A model generated the notes under the pieces. The model was not told the DNA's origin, searched no databases, and saw only the letters and a list, made by a program, of their open reading frames with translations. The position numbers and the translations under genes were made by a program. Below are positions 52,739 through 62,035 of a stretch of DNA of 64,000 bases, one piece after another. The stretch lies in contig CATLBO010000004.1 in the NCBI GenBank assembly GCA_949879025.1, positions 1-64,000 on the forward strand, read 5' to 3'. Origin of the DNA: an uncultured Hungatella sp. Its GTDB lineage: Bacteria; Bacillota; Clostridia; Lachnospirales; Lachnospiraceae. How positions within the stretch are numbered: position 1 is the first letter of the stretch; each line of letters opens with the position of its first letter.

Positions 52739-54805
52739 CTACCTCTGGTTTATCGTGAATGCCGGCCTGACTCCAGTGGTTCCTGTTACATCAAGTTCCA
52801 AATCCCCGCTGTCCCCATCTGGTTTTACTTTCCCTGAATGAATATTTTTCTCAGCCAAATCTACTATATAGACACTGGCCTCTTCTTTTTGGACAGATGG
52901 GTTCCTAAGCCAGTAGCCTTTGCAGAAAGTACTCTGCTGGCTTTCAGGATTTTCTTTCTCTGATCCGTTGAATCTCCACAGCCAGGAACTGTATTTAACG
53001 GCTTCATCTACAGACAGTATAAACAGCCGGTCAGTCATGGTCTGGCTTCCTATGTAAAAAGGCCTCAGTTCCTGTTGGGATGGTTCCTTTCCGCTCCATG
53101 CCTTTGTGCTGCCTTCATAGGCATAATTTACACCTGTGGGAATTTCCGCAGCATCTGAGAACCCCTTTTCTACGCTCTTCAGCCATGCCCGGATGCGGGA
53201 ATGCTTATAGCTGTCCAAATCTCCGAAAGAGACCACAGGACCAGGATAAAATTCATATCCATAGGTACCGTCCGATTTCTTTTCATAAGAATAAAAAGAA
53301 CCTGTGTCGGCTGGAATTACCGAGTCGCACAAAAACAGAGCCTTCTGTCTCTCCCCATCTGTCTCGTCACCATAATTCTGGTCAATGCAGCGGAATCGAT
53401 ACGTAACTCCATCTAAATTCCTCTGCTGTACATCACCTACATTCCAATGCTGTTTCTCACCAGGAGACCATACATATTCCTCCTCATAGGCTGGCTTTTT
53501 TTTATGTATCTGAAATCTGGATAAAACATAGACATCTTCCTTCAGGGTCACTTTGTCTTCCACAATATTGGAATACTCCAAATTATCACCGTATACTTCC
53601 GCCAGCACGCTTCCCTCCGGAATATAATTTTTGCCTATTACATAAAATGTTTTGGTTTCTCCTGGTTCTGTCTTTGCAGCAGCAGATTTAAGCCGCATGT
53701 CACAGAGACTTTTGTTCTCTGCAAGAAATCTGGAGTCTGGAAGATCCCCCAGAATGCTGTCTGAAAATAACAATTCCTGCCTTTTCGCCAACTCCATACA
53801 TTCCTGCAGATGTTCCTTTTCCTCTTTCCACGGGTCAGCTTCCTGCACTGCCTTTCCGCTTTCTTTATATTCCACATAGATAATTCGGTCCTGTGGCCCT
53901 GTAATCGTAATAACATAAGGTGACTGCTGTAAAGATTTCCAGATGTGGTTCTCAGAATCTACGATCTTGGTTTGAAAATTGACAGCCAGATCCGTGCCTT
54001 CTGCTATAGTTCCACTTTTAGGAGGCGCCAGCTGCAATTGATGGGTGGATGAATCTGTAAAATATATTTTCCAGTGTACCTGATTTTTTCTGGCACTGTC
54101 TTGAGTTAGGTCTGTATTTTGCTCATTGTCTGTTTCAGCGTTTTCGTCTGGATTGCGATCCGTTACAGTTTTACCGCTTTCTTCTGTTCTGTTTCCTGTG
54201 TTTTCTGCAATCTCTGAATTAAGATCGTTTTTCTCTGAAACAGCTGGTTTGGTCTGCTGGCTCCTTCCAGAGGATATGCCGTCTCCACCTCTGATAATCA
54301 AGCTGCCTGTCCGGCTTCTATTGCCCTTTTCTTTTGCTGTAATAATGCCTCTTCCTGGCTGATACATTAAAGAGCCGTTTTCATCTGTCCATGCCCCACT
54401 TTTATTCACTTTGTAGCCGTCAGATGTTCTCTCTCCTGCGTACATTGCCCCTTTGGGATATTTATCATTTGTTTTCTCTGACAGGTAATAGCAGTACCCG
54501 TCAATCCACTGCCATCCAGTCATCATCTTCCCTTTGGTCCCATCTGATACCGGGTTCAAAAAGTACCATTGGCCGTCTGTGTCCAAATGCCACCCGGTCT
54601 TCATAAAGCCCTTTTGGTCAAACCAATACCACTGACCATCCACTTGATACCAGGACGATTTTACCAGCTCTCTGGTATCCGGGATGCTGTACTGCCACTG
54701 GGTGCCGTCATTCTGCCAGGCTCCATAGGAAGTGAAAACCCCCTGGAAAGCCATCTCAGCAGCGCAAAAACACAGTGCGGCCTTTTTACATATCCTTTTC
54801 TTCAT
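52739..54805 (-). CDS. secreted protein with N-terminal wall-binding repeats and DUF6273-like domain
   Basis: 688 residues. Signal peptide ends around residue 28 (TSYGA). Residues about 35-145 are choline-binding-type repeats (WYQVDGQWYWFDQKG, GWHLDTDGQWYFLNP, GKMMTGWQWIDG). A low-complexity linker (about 150-245, rich in E, N, T) follows, then a beta-rich region, and a C-terminal part (about 470-688) resembling DUF6273: SRIRAWLKSVEKGF, RLFILSVDEAVKY, GYWLRNP, GVRPAFTI. AAAAGGAGG precedes the ATG. It is first of the three surface genes read leftward. Confidence 0.82.
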   Translation of the reverse strand: MKKRICKKAALCFCAAEMAFQGVFTSYGAWQNDGTQWQYSIPDTRELVKSSWYQVDGQWYWFDQKGFMKTGWHLDTDGQWYFLNPVSDGTKGKMMTGWQWIDGYCYYLSEKTNDKYPKGAMYAGERTSDGYKVNKSGAWTDENGSLMYQPGRGIITAKEKGNRSRTGSLIIRGGDGISSGRSQQTKPAVSEKNDLNSEIAENTGNRTEESGKTVTDRNPDENAETDNEQNTDLTQDSARKNQVHWKIYFTDSSTHQLQLAPPKSGTIAEGTDLAVNFQTKIVDSENHIWKSLQQSPYVITITGPQDRIIYVEYKESGKAVQEADPWKEEKEHLQECMELAKRQELLFSDSILGDLPDSRFLAENKSLCDMRLKSAAAKTEPGETKTFYVIGKNYIPEGSVLAEVYGDNLEYSNIVEDKVTLKEDVYVLSRFQIHKKKPAYEEEYVWSPGEKQHWNVGDVQQRNLDGVTYRFRCIDQNYGDETDGERQKALFLCDSVIPADTGSFYSYEKKSDGTYGYEFYPGPVVSFGDLDSYKHSRIRAWLKSVEKGFSDAAEIPTGVNYAYEGSTKAWSGKEPSQQELRPFYIGSQTMTDRLFILSVDEAVKYSSWLWRFNGSEKENPESQQSTFCKGYWLRNPSVQKEEASVYIVDLAEKNIHSGKVKPDGDSGDLELDVTGTTGVRPAFTINQR

Positions 54806-54929
54806 AGTCCTCCTTTTCTTTGAGATGCACTCTCAGAAATCAGCTGTAAAAGCACATACGCATGGGTATCCAAGAGTACTCTGACTGTGTGAAACACATA
54901 ACTATACGGAAAAACTTCGGCCGATTCGG

Positions 54930-54992
54930 CCATACATGACATAAATCTTCTTGTCATAGATTTATCAGGAAAGAAATTCCCGAAATGTATGG
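54930..54992 (-). ncRNA. candidate structured RNA leader of the surface-protein genes
   Basis: On the minus strand an 8-bp outer stem (CCATACAT / ATGTATGG) encloses a CGGGAA/TTCCTG hairpin and a perfect 8-bp ATAAATCT/AGATTTAT hairpin, a three-way junction plan. A GGCCG-AAT-CGGCC hairpin follows and competes for the outer stem. About 125 bases separate it from the start codon. It matches no riboswitch class I know. The predicted transcript start falls near the first arm, so a DNA operator is an alternative. Confidence 0.35.
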
Positions 54993-55137
54993 TAACTATA
55001 CCATAAAATCCCTTTAAATACAAGAGCTTTTTACATTTTTTCGCCCTATTTTTTCGCCCTATTTCCCACTGCAAACTGCTGGGCCATATCTTTAAATTAA
55101 GGCGTCTCAGGCCTCATGAGATGCAGATTGCGCCTGT

Positions 55138-55213
55138 AAAATGAAAATACAAAAGGATGCTGTATATGACATATTCCTTATCATACTACAGCATCCTTTT
55201 GTATTCTCATTTT
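55138..55213 (-). terminator. long inverted repeat after mscS, probable terminator
   Basis: Arms of about 27 bases (around 55138-55164 and 55187-55213) pair with a single mismatch around a 22-base loop. The inner 19 bp (55146-55164 with 55187-55205) are perfect. The minus-strand exit is TTTTGTATTTTCATTTT, so it can terminate mscS, whose stop is 12 bases before. The stem is unusually long. Confidence 0.6.
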
Positions 55214-55224
55214 TCGTCTGCCTG

Positions 55225-56115
55225 TTATCTCTGATGAATATCCACCTGCTGATAGGGAATCTCAATTCCCGCCTCATCAAAGGATAGCTTTATTTTTTCT
55301 GTCAGATCCCATTTCACATTCCAGTAATCGCCTGTAGCGACCCAGGCCCTGGCTCCCAGCACTACGCCGCTGTCTCCAAGGCTGTCTACAAAAACCAGGA
55401 TTCCCTCCTCCTGCTTCACCAGCACATGGTTCTTAAACAGCATTTCCAGAATATCTTTGGCTTTTTTTAGATCTGATTGGTACCCAATCATAACTTTAAT
55501 CTCCAGACGCCTTTTTTCCTGCGCAGTCACATTGGTCAGATTACTGTTGGAAAGAGAGCCGTTTGGCAGGGTAACCTGCCGGTTATCCATGGTGTGGAGG
55601 GTGGTGTAAACCAAGCCGATAGCTGACACAGTGCCCTCTACGCTTCCGCAGATAATGTAATCGCCTATTTTAAAAGGCTTCAGCATCAAAAGAGCAACCC
55701 CGCCTGCAAAATTTCCCAGCATATTCTGCAGGGACAAACTCAATGCCAGCCCTGCGGAACCCAGAAGGGCTATAATGGAGGCAGAGCTGATCCCAAGTTT
55801 TTCCGCCGCCACAAAGACTGCCAGTCCGCAGATGCAGGCATACACTGCCGACAAAAGGAATTTCCGCAAAGAGACTTCCATCTCCATACGGCCAAATGTC
55901 CTGCCAAGCATCTTCCGCACAATTGCGGCAATCTTAAATCCTACTGCCAGGATGACAGCCACTGCCAGAAGCCGGTACCCCAGCTTTATAAGGCCGGGGA
56001 GCCAGCCTTTCATAGTATTCAGTACCACATTAGGCTTCAGTTGCTCCAGATCCTGCTGTACCTCCTGGACAATTTCCAAAGTCTCTGTCAGCCCCTCTGC
56101 CTCTCTCCATACCAT
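55225..56115 (-). CDS. MscS-family mechanosensitive channel
   Basis: 296 residues from the ATG at 56115 (MVWREAEG), since AGGAG lies nine bases before it; an ATG three codons earlier touches the ribosome site directly. TM helices at about 50-70 and 90-110, then the pore helix (GSAGLALSLSLQNMLGNFAGG) and beta domain (FKIGDYIICG, VYTTLHTMDNRQVTLPNG) define MscS. It releases solutes on hypo-osmotic shock. It follows glgB by 26 bases, so the two are probably co-transcribed. Confidence 0.92.
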   Translation of the reverse strand: MVWREAEGLTETLEIVQEVQQDLEQLKPNVVLNTMKGWLPGLIKLGYRLLAVAVILAVGFKIAAIVRKMLGRTFGRMEMEVSLRKFLLSAVYACICGLAVFVAAEKLGISSASIIALLGSAGLALSLSLQNMLGNFAGGVALLMLKPFKIGDYIICGSVEGTVSAIGLVYTTLHTMDNRQVTLPNGSLSNSNLTNVTAQEKRRLEIKVMIGYQSDLKKAKDILEMLFKNHVLVKQEEGILVFVDSLGDSGVVLGARAWVATGDYWNVKWDLTEKIKLSFDEAGIEIPYQQVDIHQR

Positions 56116-56141
56116 TCGGTTCATCTCCTAAATTTAGAATA

Positions 56142-58586
56142 TCATTTTGTTTCAGGTTTTTTATTCTTCTGACCTTTTGCTCCTGCCTTAGCTTCTTTAT
56201 CCTCCTTTTCAGGATCTGCTGCTTCTGTCTTCCGGCTTTCTTTCGGTTTAGAAGGCTTGGCTTCCTCTCCGCCGGCTTCCAATTCATCTGTCTTTTTCTC
56301 TATAGAAACTGTTTTAGCACTCTTCTTCGGTTCTTCCGTCTTCTCTTCCTTTACCGGAGTACAGGTGAAAATCAGCACACCTAAGGGAGCCAGCTGAATC
56401 TTTATGGACTCATCTCTTCCATTGCATTCTTCTGCCTTGGAAGTCTTTACTCTTGGGTTGGTCACACCGCATCCGCCGTAAATTTCGCTTTCACTGTTGA
56501 AGATCTCTTTATATTTCCCATGGAAAGGCACCCCTACCTGATAATCATCATGCTGTACCGGAGCAAAGTTGCATACCACCAGCAAAGTCTCCTCCGGCTT
56601 GCTGGTTTTCCTGATAAAGGAAACAATATTGTCCTGGCCGCTGGTGCAGTCGATCCATTGGAACCCTTCAGGATCATAATCCAGCTCGTACAGCGCCGGA
56701 TATGTTCTGTACAGATGATTCAAATCCTTTACATATTCTCTTGTCTGTTTATGAATATCATATTCAAGAAGGTTCCATGGCAGACTCTCATTTTCATTCC
56801 ATTCGGAAATCTGGCCCATCTCCTGTCCCATAAACAAAAGCTTCTTGCCCGGATGAGTCATCATGAAACCGTATGCGGCCCTTAAGTTCGAGAACTTGGC
56901 CTCAAATGTGGCTCCAGGCATCTTTCCTGCAATAGACCCCTTCCCATGAACCACTTCATCATGGGAGAATACCAAAATAAAGTCCTCGCTGTATGCATAC
57001 AGCATGCTGAATGTCAGTCCGCCGTAATGGTGGCATCTGAAATAGGGATCGCACTGCATATATCCCAGGAAATCATTCATCCAGCCCATATTCCACTTAT
57101 AATCAAATCCCAGAGAACCTTCCTTCACATCCCCTGTTATCTGCGGCCATGCTGTAGACTCCTCAGCAATCAGCATTGCGCCGCCAGCCTGCTTTTTGAA
57201 AATAGAGTTAAGATGCTTTAAAAATTCCACTGCCTCCAGATTCTCGTGGCCGCCGTAAATATTGGCTACCCACTCTCCGGGATTTTTGCCGTAATCCAGA
57301 TACAGCATAGAAGCTACGGCATCCATGCGGATTCCGTCAGCATGAAACTTCTTGGCCCAATAAAGAGCATTGGCAATCAGGAAGTTGGATACCTGCGGTC
57401 TTCCGTAATTGTAAATCAAAGTTCCCCAGTGAGGATGTGCGCCTTGCCTTGGATCTCTGTGTTCATACACGCAGGTGCCGTCAAAGCAGGCCAATCCCGC
57501 AAGATCCCTTGGAAAATGGGCGGGTACCCAGTCAAGAATCACTCCGATTCCCTGTCCATGAAGATAATCCACAAAATATTGGAAATCATCAGGTGTTCCG
57601 TAGCGGCTGGTAGGCGCATAATATCCGGTTACCTGATATCCCCAGGATGCATCAAGAGGATGCTCCATCACTGGCAGCAGTTCAACATGGGTGTATCCCA
57701 TTTCTTTCACATATTCGGCCAGCTTCTCTGCAATCTCACGATAATTATAAAACTCGCTTCCTACAATCTCATTGCCCTGGTCATCCACAGAGAAGGGTTT
57801 GCGAATCCATGATCCAAGATGCATTTCATAAATGGACATAGGCTTCTTTTTATTGTCTGATTCAGCCCGTTCCTTCATCCATGCCCCGTCATTCCACTGA
57901 TAACGGTTAATATCCCAGACAACAGAAGCATTATTAGGCCGAAGTTCTGCATAATTGCCATACGGGTCCGCCTTCAGCATGGCATCGCCGTTCTTAGCCT
58001 TCACCTCATACTTGTACACCATCCCTGCATCCAGACCGGGAATAAATAATTCAAATACACCGTAATCCCCAAGCCTTCTCATCTGATGACGGCGGCCATC
58101 CCACATATTAAAGTCTCCCACAACGCTGACACGCATAGCGCACGGAGCCCACACGGCAAAATACACACCCTTTACGCCCTTGATTTCCATAACATGGGCG
58201 CCCATCTTCTCATATACGTCATAGCAGATACCAGCCTCAAATTTCTTCAGCTGCGCCTCGTCAAACTGAGGTTCATAGGCATATGGATCATGCATCTTTT
58301 GTGTCGTCCCGTTATCATAGGATACGGCCAGCGTGTAGTCTGCCATGGTTTTCTCCGGAATCAGAACCGCAAAAAAACCCGGCTCTTCCATCTTCTCCAT
58401 AGGGTATTCCCTGCCGTCTGATATTAGTTTCACTGTAATCGCCTGAGCCGTGGGAACAAATGCCTGTACCAGCATCCCTTCCTCTGTCATATGCGGTCCA
58501 AGCATGCCATGGGGATTCGCTGCCTCTGAATATACCAATTCCTCAATCCCTGCCCAGTCCATCATGTCATATAGCGTTTTGCCCAT
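56142..58586 (-). CDS. glgB: 1,4-alpha-glucan (glycogen) branching enzyme
   Basis: 814 residues, longer than the usual 630-750. An N-terminal CBM48-like region is followed by the GH13 barrel with EWDPAH-type site VILDWVPAHFP, the nucleophile in DGIRMDAVAS, general acid in LIAEEST and FSHDEVVHGKGS. It makes alpha-1,6 branches in glycogen. The last 70 residues or so (from about 745) are a charged low-complexity K/E/A/P tail (for example KEDKEAKAGAKGQKNKKPE) not part of the enzyme fold. GGAGGGGGA precedes the ATG. Confidence 0.94.
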   Translation of the reverse strand: MGKTLYDMMDWAGIEELVYSEAANPHGMLGPHMTEEGMLVQAFVPTAQAITVKLISDGREYPMEKMEEPGFFAVLIPEKTMADYTLAVSYDNGTTQKMHDPYAYEPQFDEAQLKKFEAGICYDVYEKMGAHVMEIKGVKGVYFAVWAPCAMRVSVVGDFNMWDGRRHQMRRLGDYGVFELFIPGLDAGMVYKYEVKAKNGDAMLKADPYGNYAELRPNNASVVWDINRYQWNDGAWMKERAESDNKKKPMSIYEMHLGSWIRKPFSVDDQGNEIVGSEFYNYREIAEKLAEYVKEMGYTHVELLPVMEHPLDASWGYQVTGYYAPTSRYGTPDDFQYFVDYLHGQGIGVILDWVPAHFPRDLAGLACFDGTCVYEHRDPRQGAHPHWGTLIYNYGRPQVSNFLIANALYWAKKFHADGIRMDAVASMLYLDYGKNPGEWVANIYGGHENLEAVEFLKHLNSIFKKQAGGAMLIAEESTAWPQITGDVKEGSLGFDYKWNMGWMNDFLGYMQCDPYFRCHHYGGLTFSMLYAYSEDFILVFSHDEVVHGKGSIAGKMPGATFEAKFSNLRAAYGFMMTHPGKKLLFMGQEMGQISEWNENESLPWNLLEYDIHKQTREYVKDLNHLYRTYPALYELDYDPEGFQWIDCTSGQDNIVSFIRKTSKPEETLLVVCNFAPVQHDDYQVGVPFHGKYKEIFNSESEIYGGCGVTNPRVKTSKAEECNGRDESIKIQLAPLGVLIFTCTPVKEEKTEEPKKSAKTVSIEKKTDELEAGGEEAKPSKPKESRKTEAADPEKEDKEAKAGAKGQKNKKPETK

Positions 58587-58658
58587 AAGTATTTCCCCCT
58601 CCGTAATAATATCTTATTTTATATTTTACCATTATTTCGAAATGATTACAATGAAAAC

Positions 58659-59705
58659 CTACGGTTCTTCTGCTCTATGATAGGCCAGCATCAGATCTAC
58701 CATCCTCCCATAGGTCTTCACCCCTTCCTTCTGGTCATTGATTTTCAAATAAGCGTCATTTACCTGATTCGACACCTCCGCTACCTTCCCCTCATACCGG
58801 TTCCAAAATTCCCAATTGTCACTTAAATCTTCTGTTACCTGAGGAAGCAGTCTGCCATAAAGTTCCCTGTAGCTGTCTATATCCTGCTTTGCCAAGGCAT
58901 TGCCTGCATAAACCCATCCGGTAAGATAGCCGCTGTACTGGAAAATCCTTTTGTCTGATTCAATACATGCCAGATATCCGATAAAATTTGCTTCATCTTC
59001 TCTCATAAACCCCCGAAGATGGGACAGTTCATGGCAGATGGTGTGTGGAATATTATAATCTGTCATGTCTCTGTTATAATTGCCTTCCACTGTAAAGGGC
59101 GAATAAACACCGCTTAACTGCTGCACTGACAGTATCCAGGATATGGCAACAGGCTTGGCTCTGGGATAATAGCCGGAAAGTCCAGGATATTGTTCCCCCA
59201 GCTTTCTCATGGCGTCCCTCCCCCATACTGCCCACTCTGCCCTGTAAGGGCTATCATCTGCTGTCTCGTTAACTTTATCCGTAAGATATCTGCACAAATC
59301 CTTCAGTTCTTCCACAGAAGATTTCCGCATATTCAGATTCAGTTGGCTGGAAAAAGGAGGGCGGTAGTAATTGATTCCGCAGTTAAACGTATATAGAAAC
59401 GCCGCTGCACCAATGGTAAGCACTGCCCGCGAAGCAATACAGCGCCACTGTCTCCTTCTGTATACAACATACCAGGCAGAAACTGCCGCCAGAGCATACA
59501 GGCCAAACTCTGACACTGAAACAGGAACTATGCCGAAGGCTCTTGCTGACACTGCTGCAATAACGGAATAGATATGTACAGAATACCATGCGGCAAATCC
59601 CTCAATATTCCTGGCAGCCAGCTGCCCTATGGCGGCCAGAGCCAGCAGCGCCATGCCTGTAAATACTATTATTTTATTCTGTCTCTTCCCTGTTGTTCTC
59701 TCCAT
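58659..59705 (-). CDS. DUF3810 membrane protein with HExxH-type site
   Basis: 348 residues from the ATG at 59705 (MERTTGKRQNK), with AGGAGAAATAT just before. Three hydrophobic segments occur in the first 115 residues, then an outer domain with NIPHTICHELSHLRGFMREDEANFIGYLAC, where HELSH plus the later E form a zinc-metalloprotease-like site. DUF3810 proteins are common in Firmicutes; their substrates are not known. It stands divergent from lepB. Confidence 0.85.
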   Translation of the reverse strand: MERTTGKRQNKIIVFTGMALLALAAIGQLAARNIEGFAAWYSVHIYSVIAAVSARAFGIVPVSVSEFGLYALAAVSAWYVVYRRRQWRCIASRAVLTIGAAAFLYTFNCGINYYRPPFSSQLNLNMRKSSVEELKDLCRYLTDKVNETADDSPYRAEWAVWGRDAMRKLGEQYPGLSGYYPRAKPVAISWILSVQQLSGVYSPFTVEGNYNRDMTDYNIPHTICHELSHLRGFMREDEANFIGYLACIESDKRIFQYSGYLTGWVYAGNALAKQDIDSYRELYGRLLPQVTEDLSDNWEFWNRYEGKVAEVSNQVNDAYLKINDQKEGVKTYGRMVDLMLAYHRAEEP

Positions 59706-59872
59706 ATATTTCTCCTGTAAGTATGATACTATTATTTCTGTCATTCTCCCTTAATTTTACCATATCCGGCCATTAAATTTCATCAAAATTTTTCTTACCA
59801 TTTTGTAAAAGTCCTTGCGCAAAACAAGGAAGTCATTTACACTAAAAAGATAAGACAGAAAGAAGGTACATT

Positions 59873-60436
59873 ATGAACGAAAATCCTAATTCTACACCAA
59901 AAGAGCCCTTTAACTGGAAGGCTGAACTGTTTAGCTGGATTCAGGTTCTGGTAATCGCCGCCCTTATTGCCTTTGTGCTCAATCGGTTTATCATTGCCAA
60001 CAGCAGGGTCCCCAGCGCTTCCATGGAAAATACCATTATGACCCATGACAGGGTCATCGGCTCCAGGCTTACTTACTATTTCAGCGACCCTCAAAGAGGT
60101 GATGTGGCTATTTTTTATTTCCCTGATGATGTGACGGAAAAGACCTATTATGTAAAGCGCGTCATTGGAATTCCGGGAGACATCATTGATATCCGTGACG
60201 GTCATGTATATTTAAACGGAGCAGATGTTCCTTTAGAGGAGCCTTATATCCGGGAACCTATGGAAACCCCAGAGGATCTACACTATGAAGTGCCTGAGGG
60301 GTGCTATTTTATGCTGGGGGATAACCGCAATTTTTCAGCCGACTCCCGCTTCTGGAAAAATACATTTGTAAAAAAAGAAAAAATCATTGCAAAAGTGCTG
60401 TTTCGGTATTTTCCCAGCATTGGAAGAATCCGTTGA
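59873..60436 (+). CDS. lepB: type I signal peptidase
   Basis: 187 residues. One N-terminal TM helix (about 22-42), then the catalytic serine S50 in PSASMENT, and the lysine K95 in YYVKRVIGIPGD of the Ser-Lys dyad. GDNRNFSADSRFW near the C-terminus is the family box E. It cleaves signal peptides of exported proteins at the outer membrane face, including the surface proteins in this window. GAAGG precedes the ATG. A CCTTG/CAAGG hairpin lies about 45-60 bases upstream. It converges with metK. Confidence 0.94.
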   Translation: MNENPNSTPKEPFNWKAELFSWIQVLVIAALIAFVLNRFIIANSRVPSASMENTIMTHDRVIGSRLTYYFSDPQRGDVAIFYFPDDVTEKTYYVKRVIGIPGDIIDIRDGHVYLNGADVPLEEPYIREPMETPEDLHYEVPEGCYFMLGDNRNFSADSRFWKNTFVKKEKIIAKVLFRYFPSIGRIR

Positions 60437-60515
60437 TTCATCGGCATAGACGCACAAATCCCCCCACCGGACATTTTGCCTGGCAGGGGGATTCTTTTAC
60501 TCTTTTATATTGGGT

Positions 60516-61706
60516 CTAGCCAAGATATTTTTTCAAAAGTTCTGCTTTATCCAGCTTCTCCCACGGCACATCCAGATCGTTTCTGCCAAAATGGCCATAG
60601 GCTGCAGTCTGCTTATAAATAGGCCTTCTTAAATCCAGCATTTTAATAATTCCGGCTGGTCTTAAATCAAAGTTTTCGCGGATAATCTCCACCAGGCGAT
60701 CATCGCTTACCTTACCTGTGCCGAATGTATCCGCCATAACGGATGTGGGCTGTGCTACTCCGATGGCATAGGACAGCTGAATCTCACACTTGTCAGCCAG
60801 GCCTGCTGCTACAATATTCTTTGCCACATATCTTGCAGCATAGGCAGCAGAGCGATCCACCTTGGTGCAGTCTTTGCCGGAAAATGCGCCGCCGCCGTGA
60901 CGGGCATATCCGCCGTATGTGTCCACAATGATCTTTCTTCCGGTAAGTCCGCTGTCACCGTGAGGCCCGCCGATAACAAATCTCCCTGTAGGGTTAATAA
61001 AGAATTTGGTGTTGTCGTCCACCATATCCTCCGGCAGAATTTCATCAAACACATACTTCTTAATATCCTCATGAATCTGTTCCTGAGTCACATTTTCATC
61101 ATGCTGTGTGGACAAAACCACCGCATCCAGCCGAATAGCTTTGCCTGTCTCATCGTATTCTACGGTTACCTGGGTTTTGCCGTCAGGACGGAGATATGTA
61201 AGGGTGCCATCCCTGCGGACTTTTGTCAGCTGAAGCGCCAGCTTGTGAGCCAGTGCAATGGGATATGGCATATATTCTTCCGTTTCGTTGCTGGCATAGC
61301 CGAACATCATCCCCTGATCGCCTGCTCCGATGGCTTCAATTTCTTCATCGCTCATCTTGTTTTCTTTCGCTTCCAGAGCCTTGTCCACTCCCATGGCAAT
61401 ATCTGTAGACTGCTCATCAATGGCTGTGATCACGCCGCAGGTATCGCAGTCAAACCCGTATTTAGCCCTGTCATAGCCGATCTCACGAATAGTCTCACGG
61501 ACAATTTTCTGAATGTCCACATATGCCTTGGTGGTAATCTCTCCCATAACCATTACAATTCCTGTGGTTACCGCAGTTTCGCAGGCTACCCGGCTCATAG
61601 GGTCCTGCTCCAGCAGTGCGTCCAGAATCGCATCCGAAATCTGGTCGCACATTTTATCCGGATGTCCCTCTGTCACGGACTCGGATGTAAACAACCGTTT
61701 TTCCAT
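60516..61706 (-). CDS. metK: S-adenosylmethionine synthetase
   Basis: 396 residues, normal length. Signatures: [20 protein letters not shown] at the N-terminus, [33 protein letters not shown] and [19 protein letters not shown]. It makes SAM from methionine and ATP. AAGGAGGAG precedes the ATG. Upstream come a promoter, a SAM-I riboswitch and a terminator, so SAM itself switches it off. Confidence 0.97.
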   Translation of the reverse strand: MEKRLFTSESVTEGHPDKMCDQISDAILDALLEQDPMSRVACETAVTTGIVMVMGEITTKAYVDIQKIVRETIREIGYDRAKYGFDCDTCGVITAIDEQSTDIAMGVDKALEAKENKMSDEEIEAIGAGDQGMMFGYASNETEEYMPYPIALAHKLALQLTKVRRDGTLTYLRPDGKTQVTVEYDETGKAIRLDAVVLSTQHDENVTQEQIHEDIKKYVFDEILPEDMVDDNTKFFINPTGRFVIGGPHGDSGLTGRKIIVDTYGGYARHGGGAFSGKDCTKVDRSAAYAARYVAKNIVAAGLADKCEIQLSYAIGVAQPTSVMADTFGTGKVSDDRLVEIIRENFDLRPAGIIKMLDLRRPIYKQTAAYGHFGRNDLDVPWEKLDKAELLKKYLG

Positions 61707-61741
61707 TAATTTATCTCCTCCTTGGAATCATTTAGGTACAC

Positions 61742-61771
61742 AGAAAAGTCCGTAGTGCGAACTGCGGACTT
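61742..61771 (-). terminator. expression-platform terminator of the metK SAM riboswitch
   Basis: Stem of about 12 bp with the outer AAGTCCG/CGGACTT, followed on the minus strand by TTTTCTGTG, 35-65 bases before the metK ATG. It forms the off-state of the riboswitch. Confidence 0.75.
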
Positions 61772-61792
61772 GATTACTCTACATCAAATCCT

Positions 61793-61910
61793 CTTATTGT
61801 TCGATTTCTCGCTCAGGTTGGCACCTTCCTGTCTGATGTGCTTTTCTTTCACATCGTCCGGGGTTGCCGTGACTTCACAGATCCTTTGTATCTCCATCAC
61901 TCTGAATAAG
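61793..61910 (-). promoter_or_regulatory. SAM-I (S-box) riboswitch aptamer
   Basis: Minus-strand RNA has P1 arms CTTATT/AATAAG and the S-box conserved blocks AGAGTGATGGAG, CTGTGAAGTCACGGCAACC and AAGGTGCCAACCTG in the right order and spacing. Binding of SAM lets the downstream terminator form and stops metK transcription. Confidence 0.93.
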
Positions 61911-61948
61911 GGATATACGTACTTTTCAATTGTTATGTAACACTAAAA

Positions 61949-61977
61949 ATTATAGCGGATTCCAGCATAGCTGTCAA
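61949..61977 (-). promoter_or_regulatory. consensus sigma-A promoter of metK
   Basis: TTGACA (61972-61977), 17 bases and TATAAT (61949-61954), a perfect consensus on the minus strand, about 40 bases before the riboswitch aptamer. Confidence 0.9.
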
Positions 61978-62035
61978 GTATTCCAATGCAAATTCTCCAC
62001 GCTGTCCCTGCCGCCCAGGTTTCCCCTGGCCGGCA

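Larger units (their letters stand above)
54806..55224. other. 419-base intergenic region: leader of surface genes and mscS end
   Basis: No gene is supported. From the right it holds the long inverted repeat after mscS (55138-55213), an AGGCG...CGCCT nested hairpin (about 55100-55136), a direct repeat GGGCGAAAAAAT (about 55035-55060), a likely leftward promoter (TTGTAT, 17 bases, TATAGT at 54995-55000) and a structured leader (54930-54992) before the ATG at 54805. Confidence 0.55.

Noticed and set aside
54930..54992. c-di-GMP riboswitch controlling the adhesins
   Set aside because: The conserved aptamer sequences of class I and II are not present; only stem topology is suggestive.
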